A DNA stretch of 42,833 nucleotides from an uncultured Acholeplasmatales bacterium (lineage in GTDB: Bacteria; Bacillota_I; Bacilli_A; Acholeplasmatales; Anaeroplasmataceae), in assembly GCA_944323055.1 (NCBI GenBank), contig CALUQZ010000014.1:1-42833 (forward strand), given 5' to 3'. The notes beneath the pieces were generated by a model, which saw only the letters and a program-made list of their open reading frames with translations, did not search any database and was not told the DNA's origin. This document shows, piece by piece, positions 6,403 through 14,106 of this stretch. Position numbers and translations under genes: made by a program. Every line of letters starts with the position of its first letter. Position 1 is the stretch's first letter.

Positions 6403-6431
6403 TTGACTTAACAGATTAATAATGTTATACT
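6403..6431 (+). promoter_or_regulatory. Promoter of the AAA ATPase
   Basis: TTGACT (6403-6408) and TATACT (6426-6431) with a 17-base spacer; five of six consensus bases in each box. Confidence 0.7.
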
Positions 6432-6449
6432 TGATTTGGGTGATTAACT

Positions 6450-7820
6450 ATGTTTATAGGTAGAAAAAAAGAATTAGATATTTTAAAAGGTTTTATTAAT
6501 AAAACTAGTATGAATGTAGGTTTAATATATGGTAGAAGAAGAGTTGGTAAAAGTGAGTTAATAAAACAAGCTTTAAAGAATAATGATATAATTAGTATTT
6601 TTTATGAGTGTAAACAAACTACAGAAAGCAATAATGCTTTAAGTATTTGCGCGGAAATTGAGAGTGTTTTTAATATACCATTTAGTAATAATGATTTAGA
6701 AAAAGTTCTTGATTCTGTATTTCGATTAAGTATTAAAGATAATATTGTTTTAGTATTAGATGAATATCCTTATTTAAAAGAAATAGTAGTAGGAATAGAT
6801 AGTATTTTACAAAGTTTAATTGATAAGTATAAAGATAAGACAAATCTTAAATTAATATTATGTGGTTCGTATATCGATGTTATGAAGTCGTTAATTAATC
6901 ACGGAAATCCACTTTATGGTAGGTTTGATTTAAAATTAGAATTAAAACCTTTAAATTATTATGAATCACAATTGTTTTATAATGATTATAGTAATGAAGA
7001 TAAGGTTAAGATTTATAGTGTGTTTGGTGGCATCCCTTATTACAATAAATTAATTGATGTAAAGAAAAGTGTTAAGGAAAATATTATTAATTTAATTGCT
7101 AGAGAGGGTTCTATTTTAGAAAATGAAATACCTATTTATTTACTAGGACAATTAAGTAAAATTAATAATGCTAATATAGTATTTGAGGTATTGGCTAAAA
7201 ATTATACTAAATATAAAGATATTTTATCAGTATCGCATATTTCTAGTGGTCCTACTTTAATTGACATTTTAGATAAATTAATAGAAATGAATCTTGTTTA
7301 TAAAAGTTATCCTATAAATGAACCAAATAATAAAAGAAAAGTAGGCTATTATATTGCTGATAATCTAACTAGTTTTTATTATAAATATATTTATCCTAAT
7401 CTTAGTAAACTTAAAATTTTAGATTCTAATACTTTTTATGATATGTTTATTGAACGAGATTTTTTAAGCCAATATGTTCCTCATAAATTTGAAGAAATAG
7501 TAAAAGAATATTTAATAAAAGAAAACTTGTTAGGTAATATTAAACCTCCTTTTTATGAAATAGGCAAATATTATTATGATGATCCTATAAATAAAATAAA
7601 TGGTGAATTTGATATCGTTACTAAAGATGAACTAGGTTATATTTTTTATGAAGTTAAATATAGAAATGAACTAATTGATATTAATATTGTAGAAGAAGAA
7701 ATTGAACAAGTAAAAAGAACAAATTTGAATTGTTATAAATACGGCTTTGTTTCTAAAACAGGATTTAAATTTAATGATGACAATTTAATTCTTTTAACAT
7801 TAGCTGATATATATATATAG
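6450..7820 (+). CDS. AAA ATPase with C-terminal DUF234/nuclease-like domain
   Basis: Cytoplasmic 456-residue protein of the archaeal-type ATPase_2 plus DUF234 architecture. The N-terminal ATPase has P-loop GRRRVGKS at 28-35 and Walker B VLVLDEYPYL with D104-E105; CGSYIDVM near 138-146 is the usual sensor region. A winged-helix-like middle follows. The C-terminal domain contains GEFD388 and, thirteen residues later, E401-V-K403, which is the D...ExK pattern of PD-(D/E)XK nuclease folds known for DUF234 proteins. The family is widespread and often horizontally transferred, with no settled function. Here it lies alone between a broken gene with an IS remnant and the intact reductase, with its own promoter and operator-like repeat, which fits an acquired gene. 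RBS is weak (GGGTG). Confidence 0.85.
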   Translation: MFIGRKKELDILKGFINKTSMNVGLIYGRRRVGKSELIKQALKNNDIISIFYECKQTTESNNALSICAEIESVFNIPFSNNDLEKVLDSVFRLSIKDNIVLVLDEYPYLKEIVVGIDSILQSLIDKYKDKTNLKLILCGSYIDVMKSLINHGNPLYGRFDLKLELKPLNYYESQLFYNDYSNEDKVKIYSVFGGIPYYNKLIDVKKSVKENIINLIAREGSILENEIPIYLLGQLSKINNANIVFEVLAKNYTKYKDILSVSHISSGPTLIDILDKLIEMNLVYKSYPINEPNNKRKVGYYIADNLTSFYYKYIYPNLSKLKILDSNTFYDMFIERDFLSQYVPHKFEEIVKEYLIKENLLGNIKPPFYEIGKYYYDDPINKINGEFDIVTKDELGYIFYEVKYRNELIDINIVEEEIEQVKRTNLNCYKYGFVSKTGFKFNDDNLILLTLADIYI

Positions 7821-7885
7821 TTTTAAGTATATAACTAGTAAAATAATTATTTTTTTGGTATAACTAACTTGAGGTGAAACAAATT

Positions 7886-9577
7886 ATGAAGACAATTATT
7901 ATTGGTGGTGTTGCCGGAGGAGCTACTTGTGCTGCTAGACTTAGAAGATTAGATGAATATATGAAAATAACTATGTATGAAAAATCAGGTTATATTTCAT
8001 ATGCTAATTGTGGCTTACCTTATTATATAGGTGGAGTTATTGAAAATAAGATGGAATTAACTTTACAAACCCCACAAAGTTTTAAAGCTAGATTTAATGT
8101 TGATGTAAAGGTAAACTGTGAAGTTATTAAGATTGATCCTAAAAATAAAGAAGTAATAATTAAAGATTTAATTAATAATAAAGAATTTAAGGATAATTAT
8201 GATAAATTAGTTATAGCTACGGGGGCTAATGCTATTATTCCTAATATTAGTGGAAAAGAATATGGTTTTGTTATAAAAAATGTAGAGGATACTTTTTTGA
8301 TTGATAATTATATTAAAGAAAATAAAGTTAAAAAAGCTGTTGTAGTTGGCGGTGGTTTTATCGGTCTTGAGATGGTAGAAAACTTAATTCATAAAGGTAT
8401 TGCAGTTACTCTAGTTGAAAGGGCAAGTCAAGTTTTATTGCCAATAGATTATGAAATGGCTAGTTTTATTCATAATGAATTAAGGGCTAGTAAAGTTAAT
8501 TTAAAATTAAACAAAGAATTAGTTTCAATAAATAAAGAAAATGGCGTATTTAAGGTAAATTTAGCTGATGAAGAAATAGATTCTGATCTAGTTGTGTTTG
8601 CTTTAGGGGTTAGACCAAATTCTAGTTTAGCAAGTGATATTGGCCCAAATTTAGGTATTAAAAATAGTATTAAGGTTAATAAATATTTAGAAACAAGTAT
8701 TAAAGATATTTATGCTTGTGGGGATGTAGTTGAAATTAAAAATCATTTAACTAATGAAGATAGTTTATTTAGTTTAGCAGGTCCGGCTAATAAACAAGCT
8801 CGTATTGTAGCTGATAATATATGTGGATTAAAAAGAGAATATAAAGGAGCTTTAGGAACATCAATTATTAAATGTTTTAATTATGATGTAGCTTTTGTAG
8901 GTTTAAATGAAAGAAGTATTAAAGAAAAAAATATTAAATATAATAAGATATATTTATCACCAAATAATCACGCTTCTTATTATCCTAATAGCAGTCCTTT
9001 AAACATAAAAATTTTATTTAGTCTTCCAGAATATAAGATATTAGGTGCTCAAATTATAGGTAGTAATGGAGTAGATAAAAGAATAGATATTTTAAGTTTA
9101 GCAATTTATAACAATATACCTTTAGTTATGCTAAAGGATGTTGATTTTGCTTATGCCCCACCATATTCAAGTGCTAAAGATCCAATTAATATGGCTGCTT
9201 TTATTGCTGATAATTTAGTATTAGGTAAATTAAAACAATTTTATATTGAAGATATTAAAAGTTTATTGATTTTAAATGATGGTTTCTTTTTAGATGTTAG
9301 AACTAAAAAAGAATATGAGGCTGGTCATATTGAAGGATTTATTAATTTTCCACTTGATGAATTGAGACAAAATGTTCCTAATATACCAAAGAATAAAAAA
9401 GTATATGTAATGTGTCAAAGTGCTTTAAGAAGTTATATAGCTTGTAAAATATTAAGTAATTTAGGTTATGATTGTTATAATTTAGCTGGTGGTTATAGAT
9501 TATTTGCAAGTGTATATTTAGATGCAGTTCAAAACAAACAAGTTTTACCTTGTGGAATAGAAAGAAGTAATAAATAA
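7886..9577 (+). CDS. CoA-disulfide reductase with C-terminal rhodanese domain
   Basis: NAD(P)H-dependent FAD enzyme (563 residues) that reduces CoA disulfide or CoA persulfide/polysulfide. Domains: FAD-binding Rossmann start IIIGGVAGGATCAARL, single redox Cys42 in SYANCGLPYY, a second nucleotide-binding fold VVVGGGFIGLEMVE near 152-165, dimerisation domain, and a C-terminal rhodanese domain with active-site loop C510-QSALR. This two-part layout is typical of CoADR-rhodanese (Npsr-type) enzymes, which act in sulfane-sulfur handling and thiol redox balance. The ATG at 7886 follows GAGGTG at 7871-7876; the GTG inside that site is rejected as a start. A truncated paralogue lies 2 kb upstream. Monocistronic, with its own terminator. 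Confidence 0.92.
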   Translation: MKTIIIGGVAGGATCAARLRRLDEYMKITMYEKSGYISYANCGLPYYIGGVIENKMELTLQTPQSFKARFNVDVKVNCEVIKIDPKNKEVIIKDLINNKEFKDNYDKLVIATGANAIIPNISGKEYGFVIKNVEDTFLIDNYIKENKVKKAVVVGGGFIGLEMVENLIHKGIAVTLVERASQVLLPIDYEMASFIHNELRASKVNLKLNKELVSINKENGVFKVNLADEEIDSDLVVFALGVRPNSSLASDIGPNLGIKNSIKVNKYLETSIKDIYACGDVVEIKNHLTNEDSLFSLAGPANKQARIVADNICGLKREYKGALGTSIIKCFNYDVAFVGLNERSIKEKNIKYNKIYLSPNNHASYYPNSSPLNIKILFSLPEYKILGAQIIGSNGVDKRIDILSLAIYNNIPLVMLKDVDFAYAPPYSSAKDPINMAAFIADNLVLGKLKQFYIEDIKSLLILNDGFFLDVRTKKEYEAGHIEGFINFPLDELRQNVPNIPKNKKVYVMCQSALRSYIACKILSNLGYDCYNLAGGYRLFASVYLDAVQNKQVLPCGIERSNK

Positions 9578-9588
9578 TTTATAGAAAA

Positions 9589-9619
9589 GCTCAAGTTATT
9601 AATTGCTTGAGCCTTTTTT
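9589..9619 (+). terminator. Terminator after the CoA-disulfide reductase
   Basis: GCTCAAG (9589-9595) and CTTGAGC (9606-9612), loop 10, then a T run at 9614-9619. The right arm shares bases with the -35 element of the tmk promoter. Confidence 0.8.
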
Positions 9620-9631
9620 ATTTTGTATAAT
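9603..9631 (+). promoter_or_regulatory. Promoter of the tmk operon
   Basis: TTGCTT (9603-9608) and TATAAT (9626-9631), spacer 17. The -35 box lies within the right half of the preceding terminator hairpin. The leader to the ribosome site would be only a few bases. Confidence 0.55.
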
Positions 9632-9650
9632 TAAACAAGAGGTTGATAAA

Positions 9651-10283
9651 ATGAAAGGATTATTTATAACATTTGAAGGTGGGGAGTGTAGTGGTAAAAC
9701 TACATTAATTAAAGCCCTTAAAGAATATTATGAAGCTAAAAATTATAATACAATAGTAACTAGAGAGCCTGGAGGAACGCCAATAGCTGAACAGATAAGA
9801 AATGTTATATTAGATAACAATAATGTAGCGATGACTAGCAAATGTGAAGCCTTGTTATATGCAGCAAGTAGAATGCAACATGTTGAAGAAAAGATTTTAC
9901 CTGCCTTAAAAGAAGGTAAATTAGTTTTTTGTGATCGCTTTTTAGATTCTTCTTTAGCTTATCAAGGTTATGCAAGAGGCTTAGGTTTTGATTTGGTTTT
10001 AAAAGCCAATCAATTTGTTTTAGATTATTTGCCAGATGTTACTATTTTAATTGATATAAAGCCAGAAGTGGCTTTAAAAAGATTATCTACTAGAACAGAT
10101 AAAGTTAATCGTTTAGATGCTGAAAGTTTAAAATTTCATCAATTAGTTTATGAAGGTTATGAAAAAATATTAACTATTTATCCTAATAGAATAAAAAAAA
10201 TTGATGGAACTAAATCAGAAAAAGAAGTTGTAGCAGAAGCCATAAAGATAATTGATTCATATTTGGTGAAATTATGCAATTAG
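9651..10283 (+). CDS. tmk: Thymidylate kinase
   Basis: Phosphorylates dTMP to dTDP with ATP in the cytoplasm (210 residues, normal length). P-loop GGECSGKTT near residues 10-18 (the family usually reads GxDGxGKT, so E-C in place of the Asp-Gly is a mild variant), DR motif in CDRFLDSSLAYQGYARG near 88-104, and a LID region with RLSTRTDK. The start at 9651 follows AGAGGTTG; the open frame runs 16 codons further upstream into the terminator, which is not coding. The gene overlaps holB by 10 bases. In Bacillus the same order is tmk-yaaQ-yaaR-holB-ricT; yaaQ and yaaR are missing here. Confidence 0.95.
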   Translation: MKGLFITFEGGECSGKTTLIKALKEYYEAKNYNTIVTREPGGTPIAEQIRNVILDNNNVAMTSKCEALLYAASRMQHVEEKILPALKEGKLVFCDRFLDSSLAYQGYARGLGFDLVLKANQFVLDYLPDVTILIDIKPEVALKRLSTRTDKVNRLDAESLKFHQLVYEGYEKILTIYPNRIKKIDGTKSEKEVVAEAIKIIDSYLVKLCN

Positions 10284-11200
10284 ATTTAGATGATAGAGTT
10301 ACTCTTGAATTAAAAAGAGCTAAGGATAATGATAGACTTTTACATGTTTATTTGTTTTATGGGGGAGACAAAAAAACAATGCTAGATGAAGCTAGGTTTT
10401 TTGCATGTAATTTATATTGTGGTTGTCTAGAATGTCAAACTTGTAAAAACATATTAGAAGATAAGCATTTGAATGTTAAACATATTAGTATTTTAGCTGA
10501 TAAAACAATGATTACTAAAGAACAAATAAATGACTTAGAAGCTGAATTTAGTATGACTAGTTTAGTTGAAGGTCCGCGTGTTTATATAATAGATGGAATA
10601 GATACGGCTAGTCAGGCCGCACAAAATAGTTTGTTAAAATTTATTGAAGAACCTACATATAAAGATGTAGTTTATGGCATTTTGATTGCGTACGATATTA
10701 ATAATGTTTTAACTACGATAAAATCTCGTTGTGGGTTAGTAAGATTTATGCCTAAATCTTTTGAACAAGCTAAAGACATGTTGGCTAATGATTTTAATTT
10801 AGATGATTCTTTCATGTTAGCTAGTTTGTCTCAAAATATTAATACTTGTCATGAACTTGTTGAGGATGAGGCTTATTTAAATGCTAAAACCTTAGTTTTA
10901 GAGTTTTTAAATTTAGAAAATAGTAAAGATGCTGTTTTATTTTATATGAAAAATAAGAATCTATCTAAGTTAGATTTGACATATTTTTTAAATATTTTAA
11001 TTAATATTTATCGAGAGACTTTAACAGTTCATAAATTGCTTTCAAGCTTAATATATGATAAAATAACAATGTTAAAACAAGCTTATTCTAAAACAGTTTT
11101 AGAAGAAAGATTACAAATTTTATTAAAAGCAGAAAATAAATTAAAATACAACGTAGTTGAAAAAAATATTTTACATGAACTGATAGTTTTATTTTTTTAA
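10274..11200 (+). CDS. holB: DNA polymerase III delta-prime subunit
   Basis: Clamp-loader subunit (308 residues) that helps load the beta clamp on primed DNA. Typical delta-prime features: an AAA+-like fold without a Walker A lysine, a zinc module with cysteines at 45, 51, 54 and 57, the segment VYIIDGIDTASQAAQNSLLKFIEEP that matches the Walker B/sensor region, and the SRC motif in IKSRCG near residue 149. The C-terminal collar domain is divergent, as usual. The start overlaps the end of tmk by 10 bases, giving translational coupling. Place between tmk and ricT is conserved with Bacillus. Confidence 0.92.
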   Translation: MQLDLDDRVTLELKRAKDNDRLLHVYLFYGGDKKTMLDEARFFACNLYCGCLECQTCKNILEDKHLNVKHISILADKTMITKEQINDLEAEFSMTSLVEGPRVYIIDGIDTASQAAQNSLLKFIEEPTYKDVVYGILIAYDINNVLTTIKSRCGLVRFMPKSFEQAKDMLANDFNLDDSFMLASLSQNINTCHELVEDEAYLNAKTLVLEFLNLENSKDAVLFYMKNKNLSKLDLTYFLNILINIYRETLTVHKLLSSLIYDKITMLKQAYSKTVLEERLQILLKAENKLKYNVVEKNILHELIVLFF

Positions 11201-11213
11201 GGTAGGTATTACG

Positions 11214-12029
11214 ATGAAAATATGTAGAGTGGCATTTAAAAAAGTAGGGAAAAGATACTTTTTTAATCCTAATGGTTTTGATTTAAAAGAAGGAACCCCA
11301 GTTGTTGTAGAAACGATTAGGGGTCTAGAGTTAGGTTTTGTGGTTGGCGATATTAAAGATGAAGAGATTAATGATTTAGAAGTTAAGCCAATACTTAGAA
11401 TTGCTACTAAAGATGATTTAGAAAAATATGAATTAAATAAATTAGATGCTAAAGAAGTAGTTGAAGTGACTAAATCAGAAGTTAAAAAATTAAATTTAGA
11501 TATGAAAGTTTTAGAAGCTGAATTTACTTTAGATCATTTAAAATTAATTATTTATTTTGAATCAGAAAATAGAGTAGACTTTAGAGAATTAGTTAGAAAA
11601 TTAGCTGAGATTTATCACTTACGAATTGAATTGAGGCAAGTTGGTTCTCGTGATGGTACTAAAGTATTTGGCGGAATAGGTCCTTGTGGTTTAGTTTTAT
11701 GCTGTAATAGTTTTATAACAGAATTTGATACAATAACTGTTAAAATGGCTAAGAACCAAAACTTAGCTTTAAATCCGACTAAAATTAGTGGTAACTGTGG
11801 TAAATTGTTATGCTGTATCGCTTATGAAGATGAAAATTATAAAGAATTAAGACGTAATTTTCCTAATCCTGGTGATATTATTAATGCTCCTGAAGGGGAA
11901 GCTAAAGTATTGACAAGTGACCCTTTAAATAGGACCTTAAAAGTCAAATATTTAAATGAAATAGATAAATTTGGATTTTTAACAATTGCCGATTTAAAAA
12001 AGGCTGAGGATAATAATGGAAGTAATTAA
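11214..12029 (+). CDS. ricT: PSP1-domain protein RicT (YaaT)
   Basis: PSP1-family protein of 271 residues. In Bacillus subtilis RicT (YaaT) with RicA and RicF forms an iron-sulfur-containing complex that aids RNase Y-dependent mRNA maturation and affects sporulation, competence and biofilm. The Cys-rich core is visible: GPCGLVLCCNSF and, about 45 residues later, NCGKLLCCIAYE. RicT in Bacillus lies directly after holB, as here. No ricA or ricF is present in the window. The ATG at 11214 follows AAGGTAGG. Overlaps the next gene by 14 bases. Confidence 0.9.
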   Translation: MKICRVAFKKVGKRYFFNPNGFDLKEGTPVVVETIRGLELGFVVGDIKDEEINDLEVKPILRIATKDDLEKYELNKLDAKEVVEVTKSEVKKLNLDMKVLEAEFTLDHLKLIIYFESENRVDFRELVRKLAEIYHLRIELRQVGSRDGTKVFGGIGPCGLVLCCNSFITEFDTITVKMAKNQNLALNPTKISGNCGKLLCCIAYEDENYKELRRNFPNPGDIINAPEGEAKVLTSDPLNRTLKVKYLNEIDKFGFLTIADLKKAEDNNGSN

Positions 12030-12750
12030 CGAACTTTTAGGTAGACCTTTACTTAAGATTTATCAAGATCCAGAAATATTTAATTTTTCATTAGATTCTA
12101 TGTTGTTAGCTAATTTTGTGACTATTCCTAAAAAAACAAAATTAATTGTTGATTTAGGAACTGGTAATGCCCCTATTCCTTTATATTTAACTTTAAGGAC
12201 AACAGCTAAAATAATTGGGGTAGAGATTCAAAATTATTCCTTTATTTTAGCGACTAAAAGTGTTAAAATAAATAACAAGGAAGGACAAATAGAATTAATT
12301 AATGCTGATTTAAAGGGAATCAATGAAACTATTGGTTTGCATAAGGCTGATGTTGTTACTTGTAATCCGCCTTTTTATCAGTTAGGTTCATTTAAACAAA
12401 ACCCAGATATGCGTAAGACAATAGCTAGACACGAGGTATTAGTTAAATTAGAAGATGTTATTAAAGAAGCTAGTTTATTGTTAAACACAAAAGGAGTTTT
12501 TGCTTTAATTCATAGACCTGAAAGATTAAGTGAAATAATATTATTATTAAATAAATATCGGTTAGAACCTAAAAGATTGCGTTTTATTTATCCAAAAATA
12601 AATAGTAAGTGTAATCATATTTTAGTAGAGGCTGTTAAAGATGCTAATAAAGGCTCGCTAAAGGTTTTACCACCATTATATATTTATGATAATGATGATA
12701 AGTGGACTTGTGAAACTTTAAAAATATATAATTATGAAACGGAGGAATAG
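12016..12750 (+). CDS. trmN6: tRNA1(Val) adenine-37 N6-methyltransferase (YabB/TrmN6-like)
   Basis: S-adenosylmethionine-dependent methyltransferase of 244 residues. It has the SAM-binding motif VDLGTGNAP with D46-L-G-T-G and the catalytic NPPF motif at 117-120, which marks N6-adenine methylation of nucleic acid. The N-terminal LDSMLLANF matches YabB/YfiC proteins, which modify A37 of tRNA1(Val). The place after ricT agrees with Bacillus yabB. The substrate in this organism is inferred from the family. Start overlaps ricT by 14 bases. Confidence 0.88.
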   Translation: MEVINELLGRPLLKIYQDPEIFNFSLDSMLLANFVTIPKKTKLIVDLGTGNAPIPLYLTLRTTAKIIGVEIQNYSFILATKSVKINNKEGQIELINADLKGINETIGLHKADVVTCNPPFYQLGSFKQNPDMRKTIARHEVLVKLEDVIKEASLLLNTKGVFALIHRPERLSEIILLLNKYRLEPKRLRFIYPKINSKCNHILVEAVKDANKGSLKVLPPLYIYDNDDKWTCETLKIYNYETEE

Positions 12751-12753
12751 ATT

Positions 12754-13161
12754 ATGTTTTTAAGTTATTTGAATCGTAAAGAAAAATTAAAATTTTTAGA
12801 TTTAGCTATTTATATGGCTGATATTGATGGTGAGCCAACAATAGTTGAAAAAAGAATTTTAAATAAGATGTTTGCTGAAGTTGAAGATGTTAGACAAGAA
12901 TATACTTTCCAAAAGTCTGAGACAATTGAAGATACTATTGATTTTTTTGTTAATAGCAATCCAGTTGTTAAGAATATTGTTTATTTAAATTTAGTTACTA
13001 TTTCTATGGAAGATGACCTCTATAATACATCTGAATTATTATTCCTAGAAGGTATTCAAAATAAATTCAATATCTCAGCTGAAAAAAGACGTGATCTAAT
13101 TTCTATTGTTTATGCTGAAAGAGATTTACGTGAAAGAGCTAGTCGTATTATTAAAGAATAA
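12754..13161 (+). CDS. TerB-like helical protein of unknown role
   Basis: Soluble, all-helical 135-residue protein. The segment AIYMADIDGEPTIVEKRILNKM resembles the TerB-like fold (tellurite-resistance TerB/DjlA N-domain), in which an acidic A-x-x-D-G motif opens a seven-helix bundle. There is no signal peptide or membrane segment. The ATG at 12754 follows GGAGGAA. It sits three bases after trmN6 and its stop overlaps the rsmI start (TAATG), so it is firmly part of the tmk-rsmI operon. Bacillus has yazA in this slot, which encodes a GIY-YIG protein and is unrelated. Fold assignment is by eye; function unknown. Confidence 0.6.
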   Translation: MFLSYLNRKEKLKFLDLAIYMADIDGEPTIVEKRILNKMFAEVEDVRQEYTFQKSETIEDTIDFFVNSNPVVKNIVYLNLVTISMEDDLYNTSELLFLEGIQNKFNISAEKRRDLISIVYAERDLRERASRIIKE

Positions 13162-14003
13162 TGAAATATAAAAGTTTTACTAATAGCCCTATCTTATATT
13201 TAGTAGCTACCCCAATTGGTAATCTAGAAGATATAAGCCTTAGGGCTTTAAGAATATTAAAAGAGGTTAATAAGATTTATTGTGAGGATACTAGAACATC
13301 TAGTATTTTATTAAATCATTATGATGTTAAGACACCATTAGAAAGTTACCATAACTTTAATGAAGAAACTAAAAGTGAAGTTATTATAAACTATATTAAA
13401 GAAGGTCATGATGTAGCTTTAATATCAGATGCTGGTAATCCAATTATTTCTGATCCTGGATTTAAATTAGTTTCTTTAGCCATTAAAAATGGCATCCCAG
13501 TGACAACAATACCTGGCCCTAGCGCCTTTACAAGTGCTTTTATGACTTCTAATATGTCTTTGCCATTCTTATTTTATGGCTTTTTAAAGCCCAAAAAAAT
13601 AGAAAGAGAAAAAGAATTATTAGAATTAAAATATTATAAGGCTACATTAATATTTTATGAGGCCCCACATCGGTTAAAAGATACCTTAGAATCAATTTTA
13701 GCTGTATTGGGTGATCGTGATATTTATATTGCTAGAGAATTAACTAAAAAATATGAAGAACATTATTATACTAAAGTTTCTGAATTATTAGCAAATTTTC
13801 AAGAATTTAGAGGAGAATTAGTATTAATAGTAAAAGGTTACTTAGAAGAAGGCTATAATATTGAAGAACGGTTTAAATTAATAGATGAACAAATTAAATT
13901 AGGACTAAAAACTAATGAAGCAATTAAAGAAGTTTCTAAGATGTTAAACATAGATAAGAAAGAACTTTATAAAGAATATGTCAAGTATAAAGAAGAAGGC
14001 TAG
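13161..14003 (+). CDS. rsmI: 16S rRNA (cytidine1402-2'-O)-methyltransferase
   Basis: Tetrapyrrole-methylase-fold enzyme (280 residues) that adds the 2'-O-methyl group of C1402 in the decoding centre of 16S rRNA. Signature segments are YLVATPIGNLEDIS near 13-26, YCEDTRTS, ALISDAGNPIISDPG and TTIPGPSAFTSAF, all standard for RsmI. The start codon overlaps the preceding stop by one base, so translation is coupled. Last gene before a terminator, and next to metG as in Bacillus. Confidence 0.95.
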   Translation: MKYKSFTNSPILYLVATPIGNLEDISLRALRILKEVNKIYCEDTRTSSILLNHYDVKTPLESYHNFNEETKSEVIINYIKEGHDVALISDAGNPIISDPGFKLVSLAIKNGIPVTTIPGPSAFTSAFMTSNMSLPFLFYGFLKPKKIEREKELLELKYYKATLIFYEAPHRLKDTLESILAVLGDRDIYIARELTKKYEEHYYTKVSELLANFQEFRGELVLIVKGYLEEGYNIEERFKLIDEQIKLGLKTNEAIKEVSKMLNIDKKELYKEYVKYKEEG

Positions 14004-14020
14004 TTGTCTCTTCTTTTTTA
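13989..14020 (+). terminator. Terminator after rsmI
   Basis: AAAGAAGA (13989-13996) pairs with TCTTCTTT (14009-14016), followed by T residues. The stem starts inside the last rsmI codons. Confidence 0.75.
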
Positions 14021-14106
14021 TAGTGTTTTTTATTTTTATGGTGTAAAAAACATATAAATATTGTATAATAGTTTGTAAATCAAAGACTAGATTGGAGATT
14101 TTATAT

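Noticed and set aside
10274-11200. HolB lacks a Walker A motif, which might suggest a defective gene.
   Set aside because: Delta-prime subunits normally lack a functional ATP site; the zinc module and SRC motif are intact.
14092-14106. TTG start for metG five codons upstream of the ATG.
   Set aside because: The TTG is part of the ATTGGAG ribosome site; the ATG at 14107 gives the normal N-terminus.
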